From the NCBI GenBank assembly GCA_944387015.1, contig CALXDH010000005.1, positions 23,675 through 87,674 of the forward strand: 64,000 nucleotides of DNA. The letters run 5' to 3'. A program made the translations under genes and the position numbers. The notes below the pieces were generated by a model, which ran no database searches, had not been told where the DNA came from, and was given only the letters and a program-made list of their open reading frames with translations. This DNA is from an uncultured Oscillospiraceae bacterium (GTDB taxonomy: Bacteria > Bacillota > Clostridia > Oscillospirales > Oscillospiraceae). Every line of letters starts with the position of its first letter. Position 1 is the first letter of the stretch. Below are positions 7,907 to 18,018 of the stretch, piece by piece.

Positions 7907-8535
7907 GCAACGAAGTCAAGACCAAGGAAAAGGTCGATATGGACCCCAAGTACATCATCAAGCTGACCGTAACACTGTTTCTGACCTGCCTGGTGGTGGC
8001 TGCCGCTCTGGGCGGCGTCAACGCCATTACTGCTGACAAGATCGCGGCCATCAACTGGGAGAACACCCAGAAGGCCATGAAGGCCGTGGTGGCCGATCCC
8101 GAAAACACCGAGTTCTCCGACGCGCTGGAGCTGAGCGACGACATGACCGCCGCTGCCGCTTCTGCCGGCGGCACCCTGGACTCCGTCTATGAGGTGCTGG
8201 TGGGCGGCGAGAACGACGGCTATGCCATCAAGGTCATCGCCTCCGGTTCTCAGGGCAACATCGAGATGATGGTGGGCGTGGACGGCGAAGGCGTCGTGAC
8301 CGGCGTCTCCGTGGTCGACAGCTCCGAGACCGCCGGCATCGGCACCAAGGTCACCGGCAACGAGCCCCTGGCCAGCGGTGTGGGTGTTCTGGACCAGTTC
8401 ATCGGCAAGAGCGCCGCGGACGGCGGTCTGACGGTCGGCAGCAACGTGGAGGCCATCACCGGCGCCACCGTGTCCACCAAGGGCGTCACCACCGGCGTCA
8501 ACGCCGCGCTGGCTGTTGCCGGCGTCATGGGCTGA
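7903..8535 (+). CDS. rnfG: Rnf complex subunit RnfG
   Basis: A 210-residue protein with one N-terminal membrane segment (IIKLTVTLFLTCLVVAAALG) and an FMN-binding domain facing outward. The flavinylation motif is clear: EAITGATVSTKGV, where the second Thr of TGAT is the expected covalent FMN site (attached by ApbE, not encoded in this window). It passes electrons between RnfD and the membrane-embedded subunits. Confidence 0.96.
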   Translation: MSNEVKTKEKVDMDPKYIIKLTVTLFLTCLVVAAALGGVNAITADKIAAINWENTQKAMKAVVADPENTEFSDALELSDDMTAAAASAGGTLDSVYEVLVGGENDGYAIKVIASGSQGNIEMMVGVDGEGVVTGVSVVDSSETAGIGTKVTGNEPLASGVGVLDQFIGKSAADGGLTVGSNVEAITGATVSTKGVTTGVNAALAVAGVMG

Positions 8536-8554
8536 GAGAGGAGGAGCAACTGAC

Positions 8555-9190
8555 ATGAATTTGGGAAAACAGTTTAAAGAAGGCCTGATCACCAACAACC
8601 CCGTTCTGGTGCAGGTTCTGGGCATGTGCTCCACCATGGCCATCACCACCTCGTTCTTCAACGGCCTGGGCATGGGCCTGGCCGTTACGGTGATCCTGAC
8701 GCTCTCCAACGTCATCATCTCCGCCATCCGTAAGATCGTCCCCGACAAGATCCGTATCGCCATGTTCATCGTGGTCATCGCCGGCTTCGTGACCTGCGTG
8801 GACCTGCTGATCCAGGCGTATGTTCCCTCCCTGGCCACCTCCCTGGGTGTGTTCATCCCCCTGATCGTGGTGAACTGCATCATCCTGGGCCGTGCGGAGT
8901 CCTTCTCCTATAAGAACGGCGTTGCCGCCTCTTTCTTCGACGGCATCTTCCAGGGCATCGGCTACACCGTGGTGCTGCTGATCATGTGCATCATCCGCGA
9001 GCTGCTGGGCGCCGGTACCTTCGGCGGCGGCATCCTCGGTCCCGACCTGAAGGGCATCCAGATCATCCCCTCCCAGTTCCCCGCCGGCATGCTGACCCTG
9101 CCTGTGGGCGGCTTCCTGGTGCTGGGCTGCCTGATCGCCTTCATGCAGTGGGCCCTGGCTAAGTCTAAGAATAAGGAGGAGAGCAAGTAA
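8555..9190 (+). CDS. rnfE: Rnf complex subunit RnfE
   Basis: Integral membrane subunit of 211 residues and about six segments, homologous to NqrD. The start at 8555 (MNLGKQFKEGLITNNPVLVQ) is typical of the family and has GAGAGGAGGA upstream; the in-frame Met at 8516 lies inside rnfG. The family signature GMCSTMAITTSFFNGLGMG and the half-membrane Cys-containing segments shared with RnfA are present (VNCIILGRAESF). Confidence 0.96.
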   Translation: MNLGKQFKEGLITNNPVLVQVLGMCSTMAITTSFFNGLGMGLAVTVILTLSNVIISAIRKIVPDKIRIAMFIVVIAGFVTCVDLLIQAYVPSLATSLGVFIPLIVVNCIILGRAESFSYKNGVAASFFDGIFQGIGYTVVLLIMCIIRELLGAGTFGGGILGPDLKGIQIIPSQFPAGMLTLPVGGFLVLGCLIAFMQWALAKSKNKEESK

Positions 9191-9780
9191 TGGATCAGAT
9201 CACAAACCTCCTGGCAATCATGCTGGGCGCCATCCTGGCAAACAACTTCATTTTCTCTCAGTTCCTGGGCATCTGCCCCTTCCTGGGCGTTTCCAAGAAG
9301 GTCGACACCGCCGTGGGCATGGGCATCGCCGTGACCTTCGTCATGGGCCTGGCCTCCGCCGTGTGCTATGTGGTCAACCAGTTCGTGCTGATCAAGTTCG
9401 GCCTGGAGTACATGCAGACCGTGACCTTCATCCTGGTCATCGCTTCTCTGGTGCAGTTCATCGAGATGTTCCTGCAGAAGTCCATGCCCTCCCTGTATAC
9501 CGCTCTGGGCATCTATCTGCCCCTGATCACCACCAACTGCGCTGTGCTGGGTGTCGTGCTGCTGAACGTGCAGAACAGCTACGGCTTCATCGAGTCCGTG
9601 GTCTACGGCATCACCGGCGGCCTGGGCTTCCTGCTGGCCATCGTGCTCTTCGCCAGCATCCGGGAGCGTCTGGTGTTTGCCGACTATCCCAAGGCCTTTG
9701 AGGGCTTCCCCATCGCATTGGTCACCGCAGGTCTGATGGCCCTGGCATTCATGGGCTTCTCCGGCCTGAAGGTCTGGTAA
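9190..9780 (+). CDS. rnfA: Rnf complex subunit RnfA
   Basis: Integral membrane subunit of 196 residues, homologous to NqrE and a distant, topologically inverted relative of RnfE. Motifs: ILANNFIFSQFLGICPFLGVSKK and, later, LITTNCAVLGVVLLN; the Cys in each segment is thought to bind an iron centre between RnfA and RnfE. It starts on the last base of the rnfE stop (TAATG). Confidence 0.96.
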   Translation: MDQITNLLAIMLGAILANNFIFSQFLGICPFLGVSKKVDTAVGMGIAVTFVMGLASAVCYVVNQFVLIKFGLEYMQTVTFILVIASLVQFIEMFLQKSMPSLYTALGIYLPLITTNCAVLGVVLLNVQNSYGFIESVVYGITGGLGFLLAIVLFASIRERLVFADYPKAFEGFPIALVTAGLMALAFMGFSGLKVW

Positions 9781-9793
9781 GGAGGCAAGGAAT

Positions 9794-10699
9794 ATGGCTA
9801 ATGTAATTGCCGCCATCGCGGTATTGAGTATCCTGGGCGCCCTGTTCGGCCTGGTCCTGGCCGTGGCCTCCAAGGTCTTTGAAGTCAAGAAGGACCCCCG
9901 TGAGGAGGAGATCCTCAGCCACCTGGCCGGCGCCAACTGCGGCGGCTGCGGCTTCCCCGGCTGCTCCGGCTGTGCCGCCGCCATCCTGGCCGGCACCGCT
10001 CCCGTGACCGCCTGCGCTCCCGCGGGCCCCGAGAACGCTGCCGCTATCGCCAAGATCATGGGCCAGGAGGCCCCCTCCGGCGAGCGCAAGATCGCTTTCG
10101 TCCGCTGCAACGGCGGCACCAACGCCGTCAAGCGCTTTGAGTATCGCGGCGTGCATGACTGCATCTCCGCCACCAAGGTCGCTGCCGGTCCTCTGGAGTG
10201 CGCTTTCGGCTGCCTGGGCTTCGGCTCCTGCGTGCAGGCCTGCCAGTTCGGCGCCATGTCCATCGGCCCCAACGGCGCCGCTGTGGTGGATCCCGACAAG
10301 TGCACGGACTGCATGGCCTGCGCCCATGCCTGCCCCCGCCACCTGATCACCGAGGTCCCCGTGTCCAAGAAGGTCCACGTGGCCTGCGCCAACCAGGACA
10401 AGGGCAAGGCTGCCATGAGCGTGTGCTCCAACTCCTGCATCGGCTGCGGCCTGTGCCAGAAGGAGTGCAAGAAGGACGCCATCCATGTGGTCAACGGCGT
10501 GGCCGTCATCGACTACGACAAGTGCGTGGGCTGCAAGCTCTGCACCAAGGTCTGCCCGAGAGACGCCATCCTCCCCGTGGCTACCGCCGAGGAGAAGGAG
10601 AAGTACAAGGCCATCAAGAAGGCTCAGGCCGAGAAGGCTGCTGCCGCCAAGGCCGCTGCCGCCAAGGCTGCCGACGAGACCGCCGGTACCGCTCAGTAA
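9794..10699 (+). CDS. rnfB: Rnf complex subunit RnfB (multi-cluster ferredoxin-accepting subunit)
   Basis: A 301-residue protein with one N-terminal membrane anchor, the entry point for electrons from reduced ferredoxin. It has the domain NCGGCGFPGCSGCA plus at least three ferredoxin-like motifs (CTDCMACAHACPR, CIGCGLCQKECKK, CVGCKLCTKVCPR) and a further Cys-rich turn FGSCVQACQF. The C-terminus is an Ala/Lys tail (AEKAAAAKAAAAKAADE). A GGAGG site precedes the start. It is the last gene of the operon, followed by a strong terminator. Confidence 0.96.
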   Translation: MANVIAAIAVLSILGALFGLVLAVASKVFEVKKDPREEEILSHLAGANCGGCGFPGCSGCAAAILAGTAPVTACAPAGPENAAAIAKIMGQEAPSGERKIAFVRCNGGTNAVKRFEYRGVHDCISATKVAAGPLECAFGCLGFGSCVQACQFGAMSIGPNGAAVVDPDKCTDCMACAHACPRHLITEVPVSKKVHVACANQDKGKAAMSVCSNSCIGCGLCQKECKKDAIHVVNGVAVIDYDKCVGCKLCTKVCPRDAILPVATAEEKEKYKAIKKAQAEKAAAAKAAAAKAADETAGTAQ

Positions 10700-10726
10700 G
10701 CGTCCTCGCTTTCTGCATGAAAAGGA

Positions 10727-10759
10727 AATGCCCCGAATCCGAAGATTCGGGGCATTTTT
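10727..10759 (+). terminator. Terminator of the rnf operon
   Basis: A perfect 13-bp stem AATGCCCCGAATC / GATTCGGGGCATT with a CGAA tetraloop, followed by TTTT. Confidence 0.9.
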
Positions 10760-10762
10760 CTA

Positions 10763-10791
10763 TTGCCTTTTTTCCGCAAAGGGCATATCAT
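10763..10791 (+). promoter_or_regulatory. Promoter of the folate-uptake/folC operon
   Basis: TTGCCT (10763-10768), 17 bases, TATCAT (10786-10791). Transcription would begin near 10798, giving a leader of about 200 bases. Confidence 0.5.
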
Positions 10792-10797
10792 GAATAG

Positions 10798-10999
10798 CAT
10801 TCAGGCAGAGTAGGAATATACGTGAAAAAGAGTGCCGGGAAAACGGGGAGTTGTTTTCCGGACGAAGGGACAGGCCGTACCGGTCGGTGTCCGCAGTGTG
10901 TGTTCCGCATCCCGCTGCCGCATATGGGAAGTGGGGACATCCTCCTCTCTGTGCGGCGTTCCGAGTTCGGACTGCCGGATCAGAGAAGGAGGTTTTTTC
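10798..10999 (+). promoter_or_regulatory. Long, potentially structured 5' leader; riboswitch class not recognised
   Basis: About 200 bases without a credible coding frame. It can form several stems: CCGGGAAAAC / GTTTTCCGG (10836-10845 with 10853-10861, one bulge), GACA ... TGTC (10869-10890), CCGCA / TGCGG (10891-10895 with 10952-10956) and TCCGAGTTCGGA near 10961. The ribosome site AAGGAGG is at 10986-10992. Folate-transport genes of Firmicutes often carry a THF riboswitch, but I could not match its conserved core here, so the class is left open. Confidence 0.35.
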
Positions 11000-11548
11000 A
11001 TGAACAACAACATCGCCCGCAGGATCTGTTTGACAGGCATGCTGGCCGCCCTGTACCTGGCATTGAATATGGTGGGTTTTCGGGCGTGGACCTTTCACAT
11101 CACCTTTGCCTCGCTGCCCGTGGTGGTGGGCGGGCTGCTGTTCGGGCCCTTGGAAGGAATGCTGATCGCTGCCATCGGAGAGTTTTTCAACCAGACGCTC
11201 TCCTATGGCGTGACGCCTACCACCGTGCTGTGGATCATTCCGCCGGCGGTGCGGGGGCTGATGATTGGCTATGCCGCCCTGGCCCTGAGAAAGGGGCCCC
11301 GCAGTCTGGAGGAGCGGCCGGTGCTGTGCTATGGGATCTGCATGGCTGTGGCACTGTGCACGACGGCGGTGAACACACTGGTGATGTATCTGGACAGCGT
11401 GATCATGGGGTATTACAGCTTTGCCTATGTGTTCGGCTCCGCCGTCATCCGCATCATCTCCGGTATCCTGACCGCCGTGGTGGTCACTACGGTGGCGATT
11501 CCTCTGGTGCGTTTGCTGCGGCGCCAGGTGATCTTGCGCCGGGCTTGA
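11000..11548 (+). CDS. ECF transporter S component, probable folate carrier
   Basis: A 182-residue membrane protein with about six segments. The pattern FHITFASLPVVVGGLLFGPLEG, covering 11094-11158, followed by AAIGEFFNQTL is that of the folate-type (FolT) ECF S component, and folC lies 16 bases downstream, which supports folate as substrate. The ATG at 11000 follows GAAGGAGG; a longer frame beginning at 10832 runs through the leader and lacks a ribosome site. It needs the shared EcfAA'T module, which is encoded elsewhere. A different vitamin cannot be excluded. Confidence 0.78.
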   Translation: MNNNIARRICLTGMLAALYLALNMVGFRAWTFHITFASLPVVVGGLLFGPLEGMLIAAIGEFFNQTLSYGVTPTTVLWIIPPAVRGLMIGYAALALRKGPRSLEERPVLCYGICMAVALCTTAVNTLVMYLDSVIMGYYSFAYVFGSAVIRIISGILTAVVVTTVAIPLVRLLRRQVILRRA

Positions 11549-11564
11549 AAGGAGGCGGCCGCCG

Positions 11565-12836
11565 GTGAACGGTAAGGACGCGGTATCGTATATCGACAGC
11601 TTCCAGTGGCAGGCCCACGCGCCTGGACTGGAGCGCATCCGGGCGCTGCTGGGGCAGCTGGGCGATCCTCAGCGGCAGCTTCGGTTCGTCCATGTGGCGG
11701 GGACCAACGGCAAGGGCAGCGTCTGCGCGTGCCTTGCTTCGGTCCTCCGGGCGGCGGGATACCGGGTGGGGCTTTGCACCTCTCCCTTTCTGGAGGATTT
11801 CCGGGAGCGGATCCAGGTGGACGGCGAATTGATCTCCCCGGAGGACCTGGGGACGCTGACGGAACAGGTGCGCCCTGTGGCGGAGGCCATGCCGGATCAC
11901 CCCACAGAGTTTGAGCTGATCACCGCCGTTGCTATGCTGTATTTCCGGCAGTGCCGCTGCGACATCGTGGTGCTGGAGGTGGGCCTGGGCGGCGGCCTGG
12001 ACGCCTCCAATGTGATCGACGTGCCGGAGGCGGCGGTCATCACCGCCATGGGGATGGACCATGCTGCCATCCTGGGGCCCTCCCTGGCAGACATTGCCGC
12101 CGCCAAGGCCGGCATCATCAAGCCCGGCGGCGCTGTGGTCAGCTGCGGCGGCTGCCCGGAGGCGGATGACGTCATCCGGCGCCGCTGCCGGGAACAGGGC
12201 GCGGCGCTGACGGAGGTGGACTTCACCCGCCTGCAGGTGCGCCGGACGGATCTGACCGGCACGGAGCTGGATTTTGCCCCCTATCAGGAGCTGTGCCTGC
12301 CGCTGGTGGGACTCTACCAGTCCCGCAACGCCGCCGTGGCAATCACGGCGGTGGAAGTACTGCGGCAGAAGGGCTGGAACATTTCCGACGAGGCCCTGCG
12401 GCAGGGGCTCTCCGCCGTCCGCTGGCCGGGGCGGCTGGAGGTGCTGCGGCAGGCGGACCCGGTGATCCTCCGGGACGGCGCCCACAACGCCCACGGCATG
12501 GCCGCCACGACGGAGAGCCTGAAGGCGCTGTTCCCCGGGGAAAAACTGGTGATCCTTATGGGCGTCATGGCGGACAAGGACGTGGAGGACATGCTGGAGC
12601 TGCTCTCCCCCATCGCCGAGGCGGTGGTCACCGTCCGGCCCGATAGTCCCCGGGCCATGGACGCGGCGGAGTTGGCGGACCGGGTGCGGCGCCGGGGCAT
12701 TCCCGCCTGCGCCTGCGAAAGCGTGGAGGAGGGAATGCGGATCGCCGCCATGGCGGCGGGGCAGGGCGGCGCGGTATGCGCCCTGGGGTCCCTCTATCTG
12801 GCGGCGGATGTGCGCCGGGCGGCGGAGGCGCTGTAA
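11565..12836 (+). CDS. folC: Folylpolyglutamate synthase / dihydrofolate synthase
   Basis: A 423-residue Mur-ligase-type enzyme that adds glutamate to folates (and may add the first glutamate to dihydropteroate), trapping the vitamin in the cell. The ATP-binding loop VAGTNGKGSVCACLA, the SPFLEDFRERI motif, ELITAVAMLYF, the LEVGLGGGLDASNV segment and the C-terminal RDGAHNAHG are canonical. It starts with GTG at 11565 behind AAAGGAGG. Paired with the S component upstream, it forms an import-and-retain unit for folate. Confidence 0.95.
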   Translation: MNGKDAVSYIDSFQWQAHAPGLERIRALLGQLGDPQRQLRFVHVAGTNGKGSVCACLASVLRAAGYRVGLCTSPFLEDFRERIQVDGELISPEDLGTLTEQVRPVAEAMPDHPTEFELITAVAMLYFRQCRCDIVVLEVGLGGGLDASNVIDVPEAAVITAMGMDHAAILGPSLADIAAAKAGIIKPGGAVVSCGGCPEADDVIRRRCREQGAALTEVDFTRLQVRRTDLTGTELDFAPYQELCLPLVGLYQSRNAAVAITAVEVLRQKGWNISDEALRQGLSAVRWPGRLEVLRQADPVILRDGAHNAHGMAATTESLKALFPGEKLVILMGVMADKDVEDMLELLSPIAEAVVTVRPDSPRAMDAAELADRVRRRGIPACACESVEEGMRIAAMAAGQGGAVCALGSLYLAADVRRAAEAL

Positions 12837-12906
12837 GCAGCTGTACCGGGAACGGTCCGGTGCAGGGGGCTTTTCAAGGACGTACCCCAAAAGCGAAGAA
12901 AGACCA

Positions 12907-12939
12907 GCGGACCATCCTGTGGGATGGTCCGCTTTTTTG
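12907..12939 (+). terminator. Terminator of folC
   Basis: A perfect 11-bp stem GCGGACCATCC / GGATGGTCCGC with a TGTG loop, followed by six T. Confidence 0.9.
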
Positions 12940-13032
12940 CGCCCTCGGCGGGAACGGGGACTGCAGATGTCCCGGATTTTCGATGTTCAAAAAACGTCTG
13001 TCGTTTGTTTACAATTTATTTATATCCACCCG

Positions 13033-13061
13033 TTGACAATGGTTTGCGCCGGTGGTAAACT
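13033..13061 (+). promoter_or_regulatory. Promoter of the hrcA-grpE-dnaK-dnaJ operon
   Basis: A perfect TTGACA (13033-13038), 17 bases, TAAACT (13056-13061), directly upstream of the CIRCE operator. Confidence 0.8.
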
Positions 13062-13065
13062 CACT

Positions 13066-13092
13066 TTAGCACTCAGGAGAAAAGAGTGCTAA
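13066..13092. promoter_or_regulatory. CIRCE operator (HrcA binding site)
   Basis: TTAGCACTC (13066-13074), nine bases, GAGTGCTAA (13084-13092): a perfect match to the CIRCE inverted repeat. It lies just downstream of the -10 hexamer, so bound HrcA would block initiation until heat shock titrates its chaperonin partner. Confidence 0.97.
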
Positions 13093-13126
13093 AACGAGCT
13101 GTAAGTTTTGGCGCGAGGTGCTTTTT

Positions 13127-14176
13127 GTGGAACTGACGGACCGGAAAAAGCAAATACTGAAGGTAGTGATCGAGGATTACATCCACACTGCCGAACCGGT
13201 GGGCTCCAAGACCATCGCCGCCGAGATGGGCGGCAAGATCAGTTCCGCCACCATCCGCAACGAACTGGCGGACCTGGTGGAGCTGGGCTATCTGGAGCAG
13301 CCCCACACCTCCGCAGGCCGGGTCCCCTCTCCCAAAGGCTACCGCCTCTATGTCAACGAGCTGATGGAACAGCAGCGGCTGAGCCTGGCGGAGACCGAGC
13401 GGATCAACCAGTCCCTCCAGATGAAAATGGAGGAGCTGGACCGGGTGATCTCCCAGGCGGGCAAGGCGGTCTCCGCCTTTGTCAACTACCCCGCCTATAT
13501 CACCGCCGCCGGCCGGAAAAAGACCGTTGCCCGCCGCTTCGAGCTGCTGCCCGTGGATGAGCACAGCTGCATCGTGGTGATGATGCTGGGAGACGACCGG
13601 GTGAAAAGCCAGCTGCTGCGGCTGCAGCTGAAGGTGGAGCCGGAACAGATGCCCGGCCTTGTAAATCTGCTCAACACCAACTTCACCGGCATCTCCGTGG
13701 ACGAGATGAACCTTCGGCTGATGGATCTTTCCGAGCAGGTCACACCGCAGCTTTTTTTGCTGCTCAGCCAGACCGTGGCCTACGCCGTGGATGTGCTGGA
13801 GGAGGCCGGACAGCGGGAGATCGTCACCGCCGGGGCGAAAGAGCTTTTGAAGCTCCCCGAGTTCCGGGACGCCGACAAGGCCCATCAGCTGATGAGCTTT
13901 TTGGCCGACAGCAAGGAGAGCCTCCCCATGCCGGAGGAGGGCCCCATGAAGATCCTCATCGGGCCGGAGAATGTCAGCGAGGCGCTGCAGAATACCAGTG
14001 TTGTGGTGGCCAGCTACGACATCGGCGGCGATATGCGGGGACTGATCGGCGTGGTGGGTCCCACCAGAATGGATTATGCGTCCGTAGCGGCCCGGCTGGC
14101 CGGCTTTGCCGACGGGCTGACGCGGATGTTCGGAAAACAGGAAGGATTACCCCCGAAGGAGGATACAAAAACATGA
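13127..14176 (+). CDS. hrcA: Heat-inducible transcription repressor HrcA
   Basis: A repressor of about 349 residues. It has an N-terminal winged helix (LTDRKKQILKVVIEDYIHT, GKISSATIRNELADL, LEQPHTSAGRVPSPKGYRLYV across adjacent positions) and the C-terminal GAF-like HrcA domain (SYDIGGDMRGLIGVVGPTRM, read in parts). The GTG at 13127 is preferred over GTG 13118 because GAGGTG (13115-13120) lies six bases before it and the protein then begins MELTDRKK, as in relatives. It autoregulates through the CIRCE site and controls the chaperone genes behind it. The stop overlaps the grpE start. Confidence 0.96.
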   Translation: MELTDRKKQILKVVIEDYIHTAEPVGSKTIAAEMGGKISSATIRNELADLVELGYLEQPHTSAGRVPSPKGYRLYVNELMEQQRLSLAETERINQSLQMKMEELDRVISQAGKAVSAFVNYPAYITAAGRKKTVARRFELLPVDEHSCIVVMMLGDDRVKSQLLRLQLKVEPEQMPGLVNLLNTNFTGISVDEMNLRLMDLSEQVTPQLFLLLSQTVAYAVDVLEEAGQREIVTAGAKELLKLPEFRDADKAHQLMSFLADSKESLPMPEEGPMKILIGPENVSEALQNTSVVVASYDIGGDMRGLIGVVGPTRMDYASVAARLAGFADGLTRMFGKQEGLPPKEDTKT

Positions 14177-14796
14177 GCGAAGAGAACAAGCGGCCCGAGG
14201 AGCCGGCGGAAGAGACCGCCCAGCAGGAGCCCGTCCGGGAGGAGCAGCCCGCTCAGGAGACCGCCCAGGACCAGTCCGCTGCCGACAAGGCGGAAAAGGG
14301 CGCCAAGGCCAAAAAGAAAAAGGAAAAGACCTACACGCTGACCCGGGAGCAGATGGAGGCCGCCGAGCTGGCCGCCAAGCAGCTGGAATCCGTGAAGGAC
14401 CAGTTCACCCGGCTCACCGCGGAATACGACAACTACCGCAAGCGCACCACCAAGGAAAAGGACGGCATCTATCAGGACGCCAAGGCAGATACCATTCGGG
14501 CGTTTTTGGATGTGTACGACAATCTGGAGCGGGCGGCAGCCACCGAGGGAGACGATGATTCTCCCCACAAGAAGGGCCTTGTGATGATCTTCCATCAGTA
14601 TCAGGAGATCCTCAAGAAGCTGGGCGTCACCGAGATGGAGGCCCTGGGCCAGCCCTTTGACCCGGAAAAGCACAACGCCGTGATGCACATCGACGACGAG
14701 AACCTGGGCGAGAACGTGGTGGCTCAGGTGTTCCAGGCAGGCTTTTCCATGGGCGACAAGGTCATCCGCCACGCCATCGTGCAGGTGGCCAACTGA
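14173..14796 (+). CDS. grpE: Nucleotide exchange factor GrpE
   Basis: A 207-residue cofactor that drives ADP release from DnaK. It has a long acidic, glutamine-rich N-terminus (PEEPAEETAQQEPVREEQ), a coiled-coil region and the family core FTRLTAEYDNYRKRTTKEK, then FDPEKHNAVMHID and FQAGFSMGDKVIRHAIVQVAN, each split across several lines. The ATG overlaps the hrcA stop by four bases (ATGA). Confidence 0.96.
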   Translation: MSEENKRPEEPAEETAQQEPVREEQPAQETAQDQSAADKAEKGAKAKKKKEKTYTLTREQMEAAELAAKQLESVKDQFTRLTAEYDNYRKRTTKEKDGIYQDAKADTIRAFLDVYDNLERAAATEGDDDSPHKKGLVMIFHQYQEILKKLGVTEMEALGQPFDPEKHNAVMHIDDENLGENVVAQVFQAGFSMGDKVIRHAIVQVAN

Positions 14797-14880
14797 GTAA
14801 GGCAACCGTCCCTCCGGCGTGCCGGAGCGGTTTGATAAAGTGATAATTGATATTTGAACGATATATTGGAGGAATCAACT

Positions 14881-16740
<1,860 letters not shown>

Positions 16741-16755
16741 GAAGCGTTCAGACCG

Positions 16756-16785
16756 ATGGGACGGGGAGTCTGCTCCCCGCCCCAT
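16756..16785 (+). other. GC-rich hairpin after dnaK (weak terminator or RNA-processing site)
   Basis: ATGGGACGGGGAG / CTCCCCGCCCCAT with a TCTG loop and one mismatch. It is followed by only a short T run (TTTT at about 16794), so it probably gives partial termination or protects the dnaK message rather than ending the operon. Confidence 0.6.
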
Positions 16786-16802
16786 TCGGAGCGTTTTGTG
16801 AG

Positions 16803-16868
16803 AATTAGGAATGAGGAGTCAGGAACTGGGGATCTCAGCAAGCGGTTCCCGATTCCTCATTCCTAATT
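16803..16868. repeat. 66-base palindromic element between dnaK and dnaJ
   Basis: Perfect 15-bp outer arms (AATTAGGAATGAGGA at 16803-16817, complement at 16854-16868), extended inward by an imperfect second stem (TCAGGAAC paired with GGTTCCCGA). The A/T-rich arms differ in composition from the surrounding genes. It ends 17 bases before the dnaJ start, and the dnaJ ribosome site GGGAG follows it. It looks like a short intergenic palindromic repeat (MITE/REP-like) that landed in the operon; no second copy was noticed in this window. Confidence 0.65.
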
Positions 16869-16884
16869 GACGGGAGTTGAGACT

Positions 16885-18018
16885 ATGGCAGAGCAAAAAC
16901 GAGATTATTATGAGGTCCTGGGCGTTGCCCGGGGCGCCTCTGAGGATGAGATCAAAAAAGCATATAAGAAAATGGCCCGGAAGTACCACCCGGACCTGAA
17001 CCCCGGCGACAAGACGGCGGAAGAGAAGTTCAAGGAGGTCAACGAGGCCTATGAGGTCCTCTCCGACGCCAACAAGCGGGCCCGCTACGACCAGTACGGC
17101 CACGCCGGTGTGGACCCCAACTTCGGCGCCGGCGGCGGTGCCGGATTCGACGGCAGCTTCGACTTCGGCGACCTGGGGGACATCTTCGGCAGCTTCTTCG
17201 GCGGCTTCGGCGGCGCCCGGCGCACCAATCCCAACGCGCCCCAGCGGGGCGAGAGCATCCGCATGTCCCTGGCCATCAGCTTTGAGGAGGCGGCCTTCGG
17301 CTGCGAGAAGGCCGTCACGGTGGAGCGGTATGAAAACTGTGAGACCTGCCACGGCAGCGGCTGCGCCCCCGGCACCACGCCGGAGGTCTGCCCGGACTGC
17401 CACGGCACCGGCACGGTGCAGGTCCGCCGCCAGACCCCCATGGGCGTGTTCGCCACCTCCTCCCCCTGTACCCGCTGCGGCGGCAAGGGGCGGATCATTC
17501 ACCAGCCCTGCAAGGACTGCCGGGGCACCGGCACCGTGCGCAAGCGCAAGACCATTCAGGCCTCCATTCCCGCCGGCATCGACAACGGCCAGACCATCTC
17601 CATCCGGGGCCAGGGCCACGCCGGCAAGAACGGCGGCCCCGCCGGCGATCTGCTGATCACCATCACGGTGCGGCCCCACGAGCTCTTCCGCCGGGAGGGC
17701 ACGTCCGTGCTGTGCGAGGCCCCCATCACCTTTACCCAGGCGGTCCTGGGCGCGGAGCTGGAGATCCCCACCATCGACGGCAAGGTGAAGTACACCCTGC
17801 CGGAGGGCACCCAGTCCGGCACCACCTTCCGCCTCAAGGGCAAGGGCATCCCCTCCCTCAACGGCCGGGGCCGGGGCGATCAGTACGTGACCGTCTATAT
17901 CGAGACCCCCCGGAATCTCAACAAGGAGCAGAAGGAAGCGCTCAAGAAGTTTGCCGACAGCATGGGCGAGGGCAACTACGAAGAGCAGAAGAAATTCTTC
18001 AAGAAGTTTAAGAAATGA
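16885..18018 (+). CDS. dnaJ: Co-chaperone DnaJ (Hsp40)
   Basis: A 377-residue type I DnaJ. J domain with YHPDLNPGD (HPD motif), a Gly/Phe-rich linker ([21 protein letters not shown]), four zinc-binding repeats ([32 protein letters not shown]) and the C-terminal peptide-binding domains. The start at 16885 ([13 protein letters not shown]) fits the family; the alternative at 16867 is inside the palindromic repeat. It stimulates DnaK ATP hydrolysis and delivers substrates. The stop overlaps the next start (ATGA). Confidence 0.97.
   Translation: MAEQKRDYYEVLGVARGASEDEIKKAYKKMARKYHPDLNPGDKTAEEKFKEVNEAYEVLSDANKRARYDQYGHAGVDPNFGAGGGAGFDGSFDFGDLGDIFGSFFGGFGGARRTNPNAPQRGESIRMSLAISFEEAAFGCEKAVTVERYENCETCHGSGCAPGTTPEVCPDCHGTGTVQVRRQTPMGVFATSSPCTRCGGKGRIIHQPCKDCRGTGTVRKRKTIQASIPAGIDNGQTISIRGQGHAGKNGGPAGDLLITITVRPHELFRREGTSVLCEAPITFTQAVLGAELEIPTIDGKVKYTLPEGTQSGTTFRLKGKGIPSLNGRGRGDQYVTVYIETPRNLNKEQKEALKKFADSMGEGNYEEQKKFFKKFKK

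Noticed and set aside
10798-10999. THF riboswitch before the folate S component.
   Set aside because: The context is right, but the conserved aptamer core could not be aligned by eye, so it is reported only as a structured leader.
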